Both the position numbers and the translations under genes were made by a program. Below, piece by piece: positions 19,012 through 29,539 of a DNA stretch of 64,000 nucleotides. Within the stretch, counting starts at the first letter, position 1. Each line of letters opens with the position of its first letter. The DNA comes from Paraburkholderia ultramafica (GTDB lineage Bacteria > Pseudomonadota > Gammaproteobacteria > Burkholderiales > Burkholderiaceae), in assembly GCF_902859915.1 (NCBI RefSeq), contig NZ_CADIKK010000007.1, positions 166,381 to 230,380 of the forward strand, read 5' to 3'. The notes beneath the pieces are model-generated. The model did no database searches, was not told the DNA's origin, and worked only from the letters and a program-made list of their open reading frames with translations.

Positions 19012-19044
19012 GCGCCACGCGGACTTAAAAAGTCCGCGTGGCGC
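19012..19044 (+). other. Perfect 15-bp inverted repeat between hscA and fdx
   Basis: GCGCCACGCGGACTT (19012-19026) and its exact complement (19030-19044) are separated by only three A. The RNA hairpin would be very stable. No T tract follows, so it is not a standard terminator; transcript stabilisation or processing between hscA and fdx is likely. Confidence 0.8.
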
Positions 19045-19104
19045 CAGTAAAATGGTGCGGAGCCTGCAGGCGGCCGCCGTGCCTCAGACCCAAACGGAAA
19101 ATGT

Positions 19105-19446
19105 ATGCCTCAAATCGTTGTGCTGCCCCACGTCGAACTGTGCCCGGAAGGCGCGGTGATCGACGCCGTGCCCGGCAAGAGCATCTGCGACAACCTGCTC
19201 GAGCACGGTATCGAAATCGAGCATGCGTGCGAGAAGTCCTGCGCGTGCACGACCTGTCACGTGATCGTGCGTGAGGGTTTCGCCGCCTTGACGCCATCCG
19301 AGGACGACGAGGACGATCTGTTGGACAAGGCTTGGGGGCTCGAGCCGGCCTCGCGTCTGTCGTGCCAGGCGAGGGTGCCGGCTGAGCAGGATCTGGTCGT
19401 CGAAATTCCGCGTTACTCGATCAATCACGCGAAGGAAAACCACTAA
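19105..19446 (+). CDS. fdx: ISC-system [2Fe-2S] ferredoxin
   Basis: This ferredoxin supplies electrons for cluster assembly on IscU. The 113-residue protein has the adrenodoxin-type ligand set Cys42, Cys48, Cys51 and Cys87 (CEKSCACTTC and LSCQARV) and an acidic partner-binding patch SEDDEDDLLD. Length matches the family (111-113). It follows hscA after a strong hairpin and precedes iscX by 15 bases. The ATG has a purine-rich leader. Confidence 0.97.
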   Translation: MPQIVVLPHVELCPEGAVIDAVPGKSICDNLLEHGIEIEHACEKSCACTTCHVIVREGFAALTPSEDDEDDLLDKAWGLEPASRLSCQARVPAEQDLVVEIPRYSINHAKENH

Positions 19447-19461
19447 CAGGAGGATGCAGCC

Positions 19462-19659
19462 ATGAAGTGGACCGATACGCAAGACATCGCGATGGCCCTG
19501 ACTGACAAGCACCAGGGCATCGATCCGCAGCAGGTGCGCTTCACCGACTTGCACCGCTGGGTCACCGAGCTGGAAGGATTCGACGACGATCCTAACCGCT
19601 CGAACGAAAAGATCCTCGAGGCGATTCAGGCTGCATGGATTGAAGACGCGGATTACTGA
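19462..19659 (+). CDS. iscX: Fe-S cluster assembly protein IscX
   Basis: IscX is a small acidic protein that binds IscS and iron and modulates cluster synthesis. The 65-residue product (MKWTDTQDIAMALTDKH at the start; acidic motif GFDDDPNRSNEKILEAIQ; ends WIEDADY) matches the family in length and in its conserved C-terminal DDDP region. A strong ribosome-binding site (ACAGGAGGAT) precedes it. It is the last gene of the isc cluster and is followed by a terminator. Confidence 0.96.
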   Translation: MKWTDTQDIAMALTDKHQGIDPQQVRFTDLHRWVTELEGFDDDPNRSNEKILEAIQAAWIEDADY

Positions 19660-19724
19660 GCGCGTCGCGGGATTGTCGGTTGCCGGTGCGTGAACTGTTC
19701 CGCTTCGGCTGCGTCGCGGCATAG

Positions 19725-19756
19725 AAAAAGGCGATTCCATCGGAATCGCCTTTTTT
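19725..19756. terminator. Bidirectional terminator after iscX
   Basis: AAAAAGGCGATTCC pairs perfectly with GGAATCGCCTTTTT around a three-base loop, with A and T runs on either side. It serves both the isc cluster and the convergent glycine-zipper gene. Confidence 0.92.
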
Positions 19757-19811
19757 AACGCCCGCGGAAAAGCCGGGCTGCGTTGGCCTTGGCGTTTGCC
19801 TCTGCCCAGGC

Positions 19812-20564
19812 CTAGCTTGCGACCAGCGTGCCGTTTTCGACCCGCACGTGCTGGCCTTGCTGGAACGGCGGCGCTTCGTGGTACGTGAAGTAGCGCGTCT
19901 TGCCGTTTTCCATCCGCACCCGCACCGAATACGACGTCGTGCTGCGGATGTGCTTTTCGACCGAGTTGCCGGCGAGGCCGCCGCCGAGCGCGCCGAGAAG
20001 CGTCATCGCGGTACGGCCGTTGCCGGCGCCGAACTGATTGCCGACCACGCCCCCGGCCACCGCACCGCCGACCGCGCCGATCCCGGTGCCATGACCTTCC
20101 TGATGCACCGCCGAAATCGCGACGACCGTACCGCAAGACGAGCAATAGGCCGGTTGTGACGGCGGCTGTTGGGCATATTGCGGCGCGGCTTGCGCCTGTT
20201 GCTGCTGCGCATACTGTGGCCGCTGCGCCGGGGTGGGAGCGGGCGCGGGCGGCGCGGGTTGCCGAGCCTGCTGCGGCGCCTGGGGTTGCGCCTGTTGTTG
20301 CGCCTGCTGTTGCGTGACTGGCTGCTGTTGCACCGAGCCACTGACGACCGGCGCGGCCGAATCGACCACGCCCGGTTGCGTCGTCACTTGCGCGGCCTGA
20401 GTCTGATCGGTCTGCGCGCCGTTGCTCGACGCCTTCGGGAACAGGCCTGTGATGGCCGCGGTGGCGACGAGACTCGCGATGATGATTGCACCGGCCGCCG
20501 TCGCGACGAGCGGATGAAGACGACGTTGCTGCGTGGGCTGGGGATCGTTAGCTGGATTGTCCAT
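19812..20564 (-). CDS. Glycine-zipper 2TM-domain envelope protein
   Basis: This 250-residue protein has one N-terminal membrane anchor (about residues 20-45, TAAGAIIIASLVATAAITGLF), a long Gln/Pro/Ala-rich linker (about 60-140), and a C-terminal glycine-zipper (AVGGAVAGGVVGNQFG ... LLGALGGGLAGNSVEK) ending in a small beta-rich tail. The layout matches the Rickettsia 17-kDa antigen/SlyB-like glycine-zipper family, but with a transmembrane anchor in place of a lipobox. The ATG has a GGAGG ribosome-binding site. It probably sits in the periplasm anchored to the inner membrane; its exact role is unknown. Confidence 0.85.
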   Translation of the reverse strand: MDNPANDPQPTQQRRLHPLVATAAGAIIIASLVATAAITGLFPKASSNGAQTDQTQAAQVTTQPGVVDSAAPVVSGSVQQQPVTQQQAQQQAQPQAPQQARQPAPPAPAPTPAQRPQYAQQQQAQAAPQYAQQPPSQPAYCSSCGTVVAISAVHQEGHGTGIGAVGGAVAGGVVGNQFGAGNGRTAMTLLGALGGGLAGNSVEKHIRSTTSYSVRVRMENGKTRYFTYHEAPPFQQGQHVRVENGTLVAS

Positions 20565-20878
20565 GTTGGCCTCCGTCTCTTTCTGGCAGAGTCGACTTTA
20601 TTGAGACTGAGTGTCCGGCAATTCGATCCTGGCGGCGTTTCAATTTGTAACCGGTCGCCGGCACGCGTCGCGGCCCTGCCGCGCCAAGGCGGGCGGGGCG
20701 CCTTGCTCTGCGCGATGTTCAAAACGGTTGCTTCACGCAGGAGCCTCGCCGCTTTTATGCAGCTTTTACCGATGGTTACAAACCGTCAGCCGACGCAAAT
20801 GCGTCTTGCACACTCCGCAAGAAAAACGCCCGGCTTCAGAGATGCCGGGCGTTTTCATTCATGCAAACCGCGTAACGA
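20565..20878. other. Intergenic region upstream of the glycine-zipper gene
   Basis: Between the glycine-zipper gene and lysS (both leftward) there are 314 bases without a supported gene. They contain the lysS terminator (20823-20855). The rest would hold the glycine-zipper promoter, but I could not pick a convincing -35/-10 pair. Confidence 0.5.
20823..20855 (-). terminator. Rho-independent terminator after lysS
   Basis: AAAACGCCCGGC and GCCGGGCGTTTT pair perfectly with a nine-base loop. Read leftward the stem ends in a run of five T, 24 bases after the lysS stop. Confidence 0.88.
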
Positions 20879-22420
20879 TCAGTCTTCGCGGCGCAGATGC
20901 GGGAACAGAATCACGTCGCGGATACTCGGGCTGTCGGTGAGCATCATCACCAGGCGGTCGATGCCGATGCCGCAACCGCCAGCCGGCGGCATGCCATATT
21001 CGAGCGCGCGAATGTAGTCCGCGTCGTAGAACATCGCTTCCTCGTCGCCGGCTTCTTTCTGGTCGACCTGCTTCTTGAAGCGGGCGGCCTGGTCTTCCGG
21101 ATCGTTCAGTTCCGAGAAGCCGTTGGCGATTTCACGGCCGGTGATGAACAGCTCGAAACGCTCGGTGATGCCGGCGACCTTGTCCGACGCGCGCGCGAGC
21201 GGCGACACTTCGATCGGGTAGTCGATGATGTAGGTCGGCTCCCACAATTGCGACTCGGCGGTCTCTTCGAACAGCGCCAGTTGCAGCGAACCCACGCCCG
21301 CATTGTGGAACTTCGGCTGCGATGCATCGACGCCGAACTTCTGCAGCTCGGTGCGCAGAAACGTGCTGTCGGCCAGTTGTTCGTGCGTGTATTGCGGCGC
21401 GTACTTCTGGATCGCCTGGGTGATCGTCAGCCGATGGAACGGCTTGGCCAGATCCAGCCCGCGGCCCTGATAGGTGATCGTGGCGGTGCCCAATGCGTCG
21501 ATCGCGGCCTGGCGGATCAGCTGCTCGGTGAAATCCATCAGCCACTTGTAGTCGGTGTACGCCGCGTAGAACTCGATCATCGTGAATTCCGGATTGTGAC
21601 GCACGGACACGCCCTCATTGCGGAAGTTACGGTTGATCTCGAACACACGCTCGAAGCCGCCGACCACCAGCCGCTTCAGATACAGCTCCGGCGCGATACG
21701 CAGGAACATCTGCATGTCGAGCGCGTTGTGATGCGTGGTGAACGGCTTGGCCGCCGCGCCACCCGGAATCGGGTGCAGCATCGGCGTTTCGACTTCCATG
21801 AAGTCGGCGTCGGCCATGAACTTGCGGATCGACGAAATGGCCTTGGTGCGCGCGACGAAAGTCTTGCGCGTTTCCGGCGTGACGATCAGATCGACGTAGC
21901 GCTGGCGATACTTCATTTCCTGGTCCGACAGACCATGGAACTTGTCCGGCAGCGGACGCAGCGACTTCGACAGCAGACGCAGTTCGGTGCAACGCACCGA
22001 CAGCTCGCCCTTGTTGGTGCGGAACAGCACGCCGCGCGCCGCGACGATGTCGCCCATGTCCCACTTCTTGAACGCGTCGTACGTTTGCTGGCCGACATCG
22101 GCCGGCGTGATGAAGAACTGGATCTGACCCGAACCGTCGCGCACGGTCGCGAAGCTCGCCTTGCCCATCACACGCTTGAGCATCATGCGGCCGGCGAGGG
22201 CGACTTCGAGCGGATTCGCGTCGAGTGCTTCCTTGTCGGCATGCTCGTACTGCGCCTGCAGATCTTCGGCGTGGTGCGTGGGACGGAAATCGTTCGGGTA
22301 GGCGACGCCTTGCTCACGCAACTCGCGCAGCTTTTCGCGGCGCTCGGCGATGATCTTGTTGTCGTCCACCTCGGGCACGACATTTGGCTGGGCCGCATTA
22401 GGCTGGGTCGATTCGGTCAT
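20879..22420 (-). CDS. lysS: Lysyl-tRNA synthetase (class II)
   Basis: This enzyme charges tRNA-Lys. The 513-residue protein has an N-terminal OB-fold anticodon-binding domain (about residues 60-180, [23 protein letters not shown]) and a class II catalytic domain with motif 2 text [20 protein letters not shown] and motif 3 [19 protein letters not shown]. The ATG at 22420 ([11 protein letters not shown]) was chosen over an upstream start at 22447 by family likeness. It follows prfB on the minus strand, the conserved recJ-prfB-lysS order also found in E. coli, and is followed by a terminator. Confidence 0.97.
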   Translation of the reverse strand: MTESTQPNAAQPNVVPEVDDNKIIAERREKLRELREQGVAYPNDFRPTHHAEDLQAQYEHADKEALDANPLEVALAGRMMLKRVMGKASFATVRDGSGQIQFFITPADVGQQTYDAFKKWDMGDIVAARGVLFRTNKGELSVRCTELRLLSKSLRPLPDKFHGLSDQEMKYRQRYVDLIVTPETRKTFVARTKAISSIRKFMADADFMEVETPMLHPIPGGAAAKPFTTHHNALDMQMFLRIAPELYLKRLVVGGFERVFEINRNFRNEGVSVRHNPEFTMIEFYAAYTDYKWLMDFTEQLIRQAAIDALGTATITYQGRGLDLAKPFHRLTITQAIQKYAPQYTHEQLADSTFLRTELQKFGVDASQPKFHNAGVGSLQLALFEETAESQLWEPTYIIDYPIEVSPLARASDKVAGITERFELFITGREIANGFSELNDPEDQAARFKKQVDQKEAGDEEAMFYDADYIRALEYGMPPAGGCGIGIDRLVMMLTDSPSIRDVILFPHLRRED

Positions 22421-22560
22421 GATGATTTGGTATTCGGTGGCCCGCATCGGAGTGCTCCGGATACGGGAGGCCAGTCAGTGTAAAAACCTCAGGCGGTAAA
22501 AAGATGCGGCGCGGCCTGGTGTGCCGCGCCGGTTGCGCTCGGGTTGCGCTCGAATCGTGC

Positions 22561-23665
22561 CTACACGCCCTGCTTCAGGCTTGCGCTGATGAACGGATCG
22601 AGGTCGCCGTCGAGCACGCTCTTGGTGTTGCTGATTTCGACGTTGGTGCGCAGATCCTTGATACGGCTGTTGTCCAGCACGTACGAGCGGATCTGATGAC
22701 CCCAGCCCACATCGGTCTTGCCGGCTTCGAGCTTGTCCTGCTCTTCCTGGCGCTTGCGGATTTCCGCTTCGTACAGGCGCGACTTCAACATGGCCATCGC
22801 TTCGGCGCGGTTGCGGTGCTGCGAGCGGTCGTTCTGGCACTGCACGACGATGCCCGACGGCATGTGCGTGATACGCACCGCGGAGTCGGTCTTGTTGATG
22901 TGCTGACCGCCCGCGCCGGACGCGCGGTACGTGTCGATGCGCAGATCGGCCGGGTTGATGTCCACTTCGATCGAGTCGTCGATTTCCGGGTACACGAACA
23001 CCGACGAGAACGACGTATGACGGCCGCCCGACGAGTCGAACGGCGATTTGCGCACGAGGCGGTGCACGCCGGTTTCGGTGCGCAGGAAGCCGTACGCGTA
23101 TTCGCCTTCGATCTTGATCGTCGCGTTCTTGATGCCCGCGACGTCGCCGTCGGTCTGCTCCAGCACTTCGGTCTTGAAGCCCTTGCGTTCGCAGTAGCGC
23201 AGATACTGGCGCAGCAGCATCGACGCCCAGTCGCACGCCTCGGTGCCGCCGGCGCCGGCCTGGATGTCCAGGAACGCGTTGTTCGGATCGGCCGGGTTCG
23301 CGAACATCCGGCGGAATTCCATGTCGGCGACGCGTTGTTCAATGCCTTGCGCGTCGGATTCGCAGGCGAGCAGGGTTTCCTCGTCGTCTTCGTCGCGGGC
23401 CATGTCGAACAGGTCCTGCGCGTCGCGCAGATCGTTATCGAGCGACGTGAGCTTGCCGACGGTGTCGTCGAGCAGCTTCTTTTCCCGGCCGAGGGCCTGG
23501 GCGTGCTTCGAGTCGTTCCAGACGTCCGGGTCTTCGAGTTCCCGGTTGACTTCGATTAGACGCAGTGCTTTGTCGTCGTAGTCAAAGATACCCCCGTAGC
23601 GAGTCCGCGCGCGTGCGCAGGTCCGCCAGAGAGGCTTCGATCGCGTTGAGACGTTCCGCTTCCAT
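22561..23665 (-). CDS. prfB: Peptide chain release factor 2 (programmed +1 frameshift)
   Basis: RF2 ends translation at UGA and UAA. The gene is read in two frames. A first frame of 27 sense codons from the ATG at 23665 ([20 protein letters not shown]) ends at an in-frame TGA (23582-23584). A +1 slip at CTT-T-GAC then enters the main frame to the stop at 22561, giving 367 residues, the usual size. The product shows the stop-codon recognition motif SPF (VRKSPFDSS) and the peptidyl-hydrolysis motif GGQ (GAGGQHIN). RF2 regulates itself: low RF2 favours the slip. It sits between recJ and lysS. Confidence 0.97.
23581..23595 (-). promoter_or_regulatory. prfB +1 frameshift site
   Basis: On the minus strand the sequence GGGGGTATCTTTGAC contains the internal Shine-Dalgarno-like G run, the slippery CTT codon and the in-frame TGA. 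It matches the canonical RF2 recoding site except for the base before the G run. Confidence 0.97.
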
Positions 23666-23972
23666 GTCGATCTTTTATAGCTTCGTAAAAAGGGGAAATT
23701 ATAGCCGATCGGCGCGCCGCGCCGGAGGCTCTTCAGCGATCCGGCGCGTGTTGGGGGTTGATTTTGTGGAGATTTTCGACGAATTGCGGGCGCTGGGCCG
23801 GTGCTTCAGTTCGCGGCTTTGATTGCCGTCTGGGTTGCCATTCCGGCTGGCCGCTACGGGTCATTGCTTCGGTGCGTCAGCACGGCTCGCCGCTGCCGGT
23901 TACCACATCGGCTCGCCGCTGCCGCACACCGCTTCAGCTTTGCACCTCGGCGTGCCACATCCGCTCAACACT
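23666..23972. other. Intergenic region prfB/recJ
   Basis: These 307 bases carry no supported gene. A 15-base direct repeat GGCTCGCCGCTGCCG occurs at 23884-23898 and 23910-23924 within a pyrimidine-rich stretch that follows recJ on the minus strand. The prfB promoter must lie here or transcription reads through from recJ; no clear promoter is seen. Confidence 0.5.
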
Positions 23973-25679
23973 TCAGCTCGCCGCGTGTTCGACGATCAAC
24001 TGCACCCGCGACACGCCATTCCACGTGTCGCTCGCCAGCCGGTAAGCGACGGTGGTGCGCGCGGGCAGCGTGTCGGTGTGATTGAACCAGATCGCGTTGA
24101 AGCGCTGGCGGCCGCGCACGAGCTGCAGCTTCAGATGCTTGTCCTTCACCAGCGCCTGCGACGCGATGTCGAATTCGCCCGAAAACACCGGAGCCGGAAA
24201 GCCTTGGCCCCACACGGCGGCATCGAGCATCTCGACGAATTGCGGCGTGAAGTACGCGTCCTCGAGTTCGCCGTCGGTTTCCACCGTGCGCGACAGCGCG
24301 TCCTCGGACAGCCACTCGCGGCCGACCGCTTCGAACGCGGCGGTGAAGCGCGCCACGTCGGCGGCGGCGAGCGTCAGGCCCGCGGCCATCGCGTGGCCGC
24401 CGAACTTGACGATCAGGTTCGGCTCACGCTTCGAGATCAGGTCGAGCGCGTCGCGCAGATGGAAGCCGGCAATCGAGCGGCCCGAGCCTTTGACGGTTTG
24501 GCCGCTGTCGTCGGCGAGCGCGAAGGTGAACGAGGGCCGGTGGAATTTCTCCTTCAGCCGCCCGGCGACAATGCCAATCACGCCTTGATGCCAGCCCGGA
24601 TTGAACAGCGTGATGGTGGTCGCGCCTGCGGGGTCGATCGCCGACAGGTCGTCGAGCGCCTGTTGCTGCATGCCGGCTTCGATCTCGCGGCGCTCGCGGT
24701 TCATCGTGTCGAGCTGCTGCGCGAGATCCCACGCGCGGCCGACGTCGTCGGTGGTCAGGCATTCGATCCCGAGCGACATGTCCGACAGTCGTCCCGCCGC
24801 GTTCAGGCGGGGCCCGAGCGCGAAGCCGAGGTCGAAGCCCGAGGCGCTGCGGGCGTTGCGCGCGGCGGCGCGAAAGAGGGCGGCGATGCCCGGCTGCAGC
24901 CGGCCTTTGCGGATGCGCTGCAAGCCTTGCGCGACCAGCACGCGATTATTGCCGTCGAGCTTGACCACGTCGGCGACCGTGCCGAGCGCGACCAGATCGA
25001 GCAGGCCGTCGAGACGCGGTTCGGGCAACGCGTCGCCGAACGCGCTGCGGCGGCGCAACTCCGCGCGCAACGCGAGCAGCACGTAAAACATCACGCCGAC
25101 CCCCGCGATGCACTTGCTCGGGAACGTGCAGCCCGGCTGATTCGGATTGACGATCGCGCGCGCGGCGGGCAGCTCGTCGCCCGGCAAATGGTGGTCGGTG
25201 ACCAGCACGTCGATGCCGAGTGCGTTGGCCGCCGCCACGCCGTCGACGCTGGCGATGCCGTTGTCGACCGTGATCAGCAGATCCGGCTTGCCCGACGCGC
25301 TGCGCGCGGCCAGCGCGACGATTTCAGGCGTCAGCCCGTAGCCGTACTCGAAGCGGTTCGGCACCAGGTAGTCGATCTGGCCGCCGAACATGCGCAGGCC
25401 GCGCACCGCGACCGCGCAGGCGGTGGCGCCGTCGCAGTCGTAGTCGGCGACCACCAGCATGCGGCGCTGGTGCTGGATCGCATCGGCGAGCAGCACGGCG
25501 GCGTCTTCGCAGCCCTTCAGCGCGGCGGGCGGCACGAGCCGCGCGAGGCCGGTTTCGATTTCATCGGGCAGGCACACGCCGCGTGCCGCATACAGACGCG
25601 CGAGCACCGGATGCAGGCCGTGGCGGGTGAGGACTTCGGCGTCGACAGGAGAGCAGGCGCGGGTAACGATTCGAGTCAT
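23973..25679 (-). CDS. recJ: Single-stranded-DNA-specific exonuclease RecJ
   Basis: RecJ is a 5'-to-3' exonuclease on single-stranded DNA used in recombination and mismatch repair. The 568-residue protein has the DHH-family catalytic motifs DYDCDGATA (near residue 80) and TDHHLPGDELP (near 165), plus the later DHHA1 region with KFGGHAMAAGLTL, and a C-terminal OB-like domain. Length matches the family. It lies 28 bases downstream of the RpfE-type gene on the same strand and upstream of prfB-lysS, as in many proteobacteria. Confidence 0.96.
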   Translation of the reverse strand: MTRIVTRACSPVDAEVLTRHGLHPVLARLYAARGVCLPDEIETGLARLVPPAALKGCEDAAVLLADAIQHQRRMLVVADYDCDGATACAVAVRGLRMFGGQIDYLVPNRFEYGYGLTPEIVALAARSASGKPDLLITVDNGIASVDGVAAANALGIDVLVTDHHLPGDELPAARAIVNPNQPGCTFPSKCIAGVGVMFYVLLALRAELRRRSAFGDALPEPRLDGLLDLVALGTVADVVKLDGNNRVLVAQGLQRIRKGRLQPGIAALFRAAARNARSASGFDLGFALGPRLNAAGRLSDMSLGIECLTTDDVGRAWDLAQQLDTMNRERREIEAGMQQQALDDLSAIDPAGATTITLFNPGWHQGVIGIVAGRLKEKFHRPSFTFALADDSGQTVKGSGRSIAGFHLRDALDLISKREPNLIVKFGGHAMAAGLTLAAADVARFTAAFEAVGREWLSEDALSRTVETDGELEDAYFTPQFVEMLDAAVWGQGFPAPVFSGEFDIASQALVKDKHLKLQLVRGRQRFNAIWFNHTDTLPARTTVAYRLASDTWNGVSRVQLIVEHAAS

Positions 25680-25707
25680 TCGGAAAGGCCGTGGGTCATT
25701 CGATAAA

Positions 25708-26838
25708 TCATTCGATGAAGAGCGAGGCGAGCACGCGCCGTCGCCAGAATTTGCGCAGGTCGCCGCGCGTGACCGTGAGTGTGACCAAGCCGGTGTCGCC
25801 GCAAAGGGTCAGGCCGAGTTCGCCGAACTGGCCGGATTGCAGCGCCGCCAGCGCGGGCTCGAACCAGTCCGTTTGCACGGCCGCGAACGCGTCGTTCCAG
25901 CGTGCCCAGTCCTGTTCGATATAGGGTGCGGAGAACGGGTCGAGTTCGACCAGCGTGCTGTTGGTGGCGCTGTTCGGGTTGGCACGTGCCGCCGCGGTTG
26001 AATTTCCGCCGGCACCGCCAGCACCGCTGGACAGCGCGCCGAACGATGCCGGCGGCGCGCCAGTCTCGACGCCGGCGGTCATCGCGAGCCCACGCGTCGC
26101 GGCGGCGTCGGAAAACACGCGCGCGAACGGGCTGCGCACCGGCTGCGCCGCGCCTTGCGCGTGAAACCAGATCGAGTTGACGGCCGGCAGGCCGCGCGCC
26201 TCGCGCGCTTCATTGACCGGATGTTCGAACCAGGCCATCTGCACTTCGTTCTGCAGCTTCATCCACGCGCGCGAACGCTCGCCGGAATGCGCTTCATGCG
26301 GCAGCCAGATTTCAATGTTGCGGCCGCTCGCGCGCAACGGCGACGCGCCCGCCAGCGTGCCGAAGCCGTCGCTCGACAGATACCAGCGCGTGGGCCTCGG
26401 TGCCTCGATGCGCACGCCGAGTTCCTCGATCAGCGGGCGGGCGACCGCAAGCAGCGCGCGGGCTTCGTCGTCGGACAGTTCGAGCGACGCGGGATCGATC
26501 AGCACCAGATGATCGTGCGCGATACGCACGTGGACTGGCTGCACGCAGGCCCACGTCGCGTTGCCGGGTTCGCCGCCGTCGGCGCGCAGCATGTATGGGG
26601 CGAGCGGCGCTTCGTCGGCGGCCGCCGCGCCGCTCGGCAGCGCGCCGAACTGCCGGGCCACCCAGCGCTCGTGCGGCAGAGTGCGCTGAAAATCCTCGCC
26701 GATCACCCGTTCGACCAGCGTCGCGCGCGCGATCAGCCGGTCGAGGGCCGGACTCTGGATGTCGTGGAGGGCGGTGGAGGCGTCCGCTGCGGCGGGCAGC
26801 GCGAAGGGCAGGAGCAGATGGAGACGGTTGGCGAGCAT
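25708..26838 (-). CDS. RpfE-type conserved protein
   Basis: This 376-residue product begins MLANRLHLLLPFALP and resembles the 'regulatory protein, RpfE type' family, remotely related to cofactor-independent phosphoglycerate mutases. The family is named after the gene beside recJ in Xanthomonas, which is the same position seen here. Typical text includes ATLVERVIGEDFQRTLPHERWVARQFG, NIEIWLPHEAHS and VNSIWFHAQGAA. I see no signal peptide or membrane segment. An ATG at 26850 is an alternative start; neither has a good ribosome-binding site. No biochemical function is established, and an Ala/Gly-rich insert (about residues 290-320) is poorly conserved-looking. Confidence 0.78.
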   Translation of the reverse strand: MLANRLHLLLPFALPAAADASTALHDIQSPALDRLIARATLVERVIGEDFQRTLPHERWVARQFGALPSGAAAADEAPLAPYMLRADGGEPGNATWACVQPVHVRIAHDHLVLIDPASLELSDDEARALLAVARPLIEELGVRIEAPRPTRWYLSSDGFGTLAGASPLRASGRNIEIWLPHEAHSGERSRAWMKLQNEVQMAWFEHPVNEAREARGLPAVNSIWFHAQGAAQPVRSPFARVFSDAAATRGLAMTAGVETGAPPASFGALSSGAGGAGGNSTAAARANPNSATNSTLVELDPFSAPYIEQDWARWNDAFAAVQTDWFEPALAALQSGQFGELGLTLCGDTGLVTLTVTRGDLRKFWRRRVLASLFIE

Positions 26839-26997
26839 GATGCTGCGCATTGTAGGGCAAAGAGTGCGAGTATTCCGACCATCAGCTTCCCGCTCGACGA
26901 ACCGCGGCGGCGCCTGGCCCATCGGTTGGCCGCGCGCCGTCCGGACGTTGCAGCAGCCGCGCGCGGCGGCACCGCGCACATCACCATGGAGGCCGGC

Positions 26998-27243
26998 ATG
27001 TCGCGTGAACTCAAAACCGAGCGGGAACTGCTCGAACTGGTCGTGAAGGCGCTCGATGCGAACCCGGCCACGGCCGGCTGGATTCCGACCGGTTTTCACG
27101 AGACCGTCGAGGATGAGGACGGTTGCAACTGGGACATCACCCATCTGCACCGCGACCGCAAGGACGCGGATGTGCGCGATGTGGCGAGCAGCGCCGCCGC
27201 AGCGATTATCAACGAGTTGCGCGGGCGGTATAACCTGCGTTAG
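26998..27243 (+). CDS. Small conserved hypothetical protein
   Basis: This is an 81-residue acidic protein (MSRELKTERELLELVVKAL ... IINELRGRYNLR) with a central part rich in Asp/Glu/His (ETVEDEDGCNWDITHLHRD). GGAGG lies six bases before the ATG at 26998, which favours that start over the ATG at 26986. It has no signal peptide or membrane segment. I do not recognise a named domain, though short proteins of this form accompany this locus in Burkholderiales in my recollection. It is divergent from the RpfE-type gene. Confidence 0.7.
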   Translation: MSRELKTERELLELVVKALDANPATAGWIPTGFHETVEDEDGCNWDITHLHRDRKDADVRDVASSAAAAIINELRGRYNLR

Positions 27244-27498
27244 CGGCGCCGCCGGCCCGGTCCATACGGCCTTTGCGCGAGCCGCCGGCATTGTATGGCA
27301 AACTTCGCGCTTGATCGGCGGCGGCGCTGTTCCAGCGCATGGCGGATCGAAGTGGCGCACGCCTTGCTGCAACACGGCGCGGCACCGGAACCATCCGCGT
27401 CGCCGCGACACCAACGATCACGACGCTCGGGCCGCACGGCAGGTGCTGGACGCTTTTCGTGCACAGCACAAAGCCGAAGAACGCAGAAAAGGATTCGC

Positions 27499-28744
27499 TT
27501 GAAATTTCCCTACGAATGGCAGATTGGCTGGCGCTACACGCGCGCCGGCAAACGCACGACCGGTAACGGCTTCATTTCGTTCATCGCGCTGGTGTCGATG
27601 TCGGGCATCGCGCTCGGCGTCGCGGCGCTGATCGTCGTGCTGTCCGTGATGAACGGTTTTCAGAAAGAGGTGCGCGACCGGATGCTGTCGGTGCTCGCGC
27701 ACGTCGAAATCTTTTCGCCGACCGGGTCGATGCCCGACTGGCAACTGACCGCGAAGGAAGCCCGCCAGAACAAGGAAGTGATCGGCGCGGCGCCCTATGT
27801 CGAAGCGCAGGCGCTGCTCACGCGCCAGGACGCGGTGAGCGGCGTCGCGCTGCGCGGCGTCGAACCGACGCTCGAACCGGAAGTGTCCGACATCGGCAAG
27901 GAAATGAAAGGCGGCAAGCTGACCGACCTCGTGCCGGGCGACTTCGGCATCGTGCTCGGCGCGGACCTCGCCACCAATCTCGGCGTGCAGCTCAACGACA
28001 AGATCACGCTGGTCGCGCCCGAAGGCACGATCACGCCCGCCGGCATGCTGCCGCGCCTGAAGCAGTTCACGGTGGTGGGCATCTTCGAGTCGGGACATTA
28101 CGAGTACGACAGCACGCTCGCGCTGATCAACATCAAGGACGCGCAGGCGCTGTTCCGGCTGCCCGCGCCGACCGGCGTACGGCTGCGCCTGACCGACATG
28201 CAGCGCGCGCCGGAAGTCGCGCATCAGCTCGCGCGCAGCCTGTCGGGCGACCTGTATATCCGCGACTGGACGCAGCAGAACAAGACCTGGTTCTCCGCGG
28301 TGCAGATCGAAAAACGCATGATGTTCATCATCCTCACGCTGATCATCGCGGTGGCCGCGTTCAATCTGGTGTCGTCGCTGGTGATGACGGTGACCAACAA
28401 GCAGGCCGACATCGCGATTCTGCGCACGCTCGGCGCGCAGCCCGGCTCGATCATGAAGATCTTCGTCGTGCAGGGCGTGACGATCGGCTTTATCGGCACC
28501 GCGACCGGCGTCGCGCTCGGCTGTCTGATCGCGTGGAGCATTCCGTGGCTCGTGCCGATGATCGAGCATCTGCTCGGCGTGCAGTTCCTGCCGCCGTCGG
28601 TGTACTTCATCAGCGAACTGCCGTCCGAGCTGGTTCCGGGCGACGTCGCGCGGATCGGCGTCATCGCGTTCCTGATGTCGGCGGTGGCGACCCTTTACCC
28701 GAGCTGGCGTGGTGCGAAAGTCCGTCCCGCGGAGGCGCTGCGTT

Positions 28745-28752
<8 letters not shown>
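27499..28752 (+). CDS. lolC: Lipoprotein-releasing system permease LolC/LolE family
   Basis: This inner-membrane subunit of the Lol ABC exporter frees outer-membrane lipoproteins from the inner membrane and passes them to LolA. The 417-residue protein has one N-terminal membrane helix ([26 protein letters not shown] region), a large periplasmic domain (about residues 55-265), and three C-terminal helices ([58 protein letters not shown]), the MacB/LolCE topology. The start is TTG at 27499, supported by AAAAGGA just upstream and by the family N terminus [17 protein letters not shown]. It overlaps lolD by eight bases. Only one permease gene is present. Confidence 0.93.
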
Positions 28753-29488
<736 letters not shown>

Positions 29489-29539
29489 TGGCCGGCCGAC
29501 GCGGCTCGACGCCGCGCCGCTAGCCTCGCGAGATTCGTC

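Noticed and set aside
20897..22483. Long plus-strand open frame opposite lysS
   Set aside because: It covers the lysS gene in antisense, has no ribosome-binding site and no recognisable domain.
23884..23924. Two 15-base direct repeats considered as a CRISPR or mobile-element trace
   Set aside because: There are only two copies with an 11-base spacer, and no target-site duplication or cas gene.
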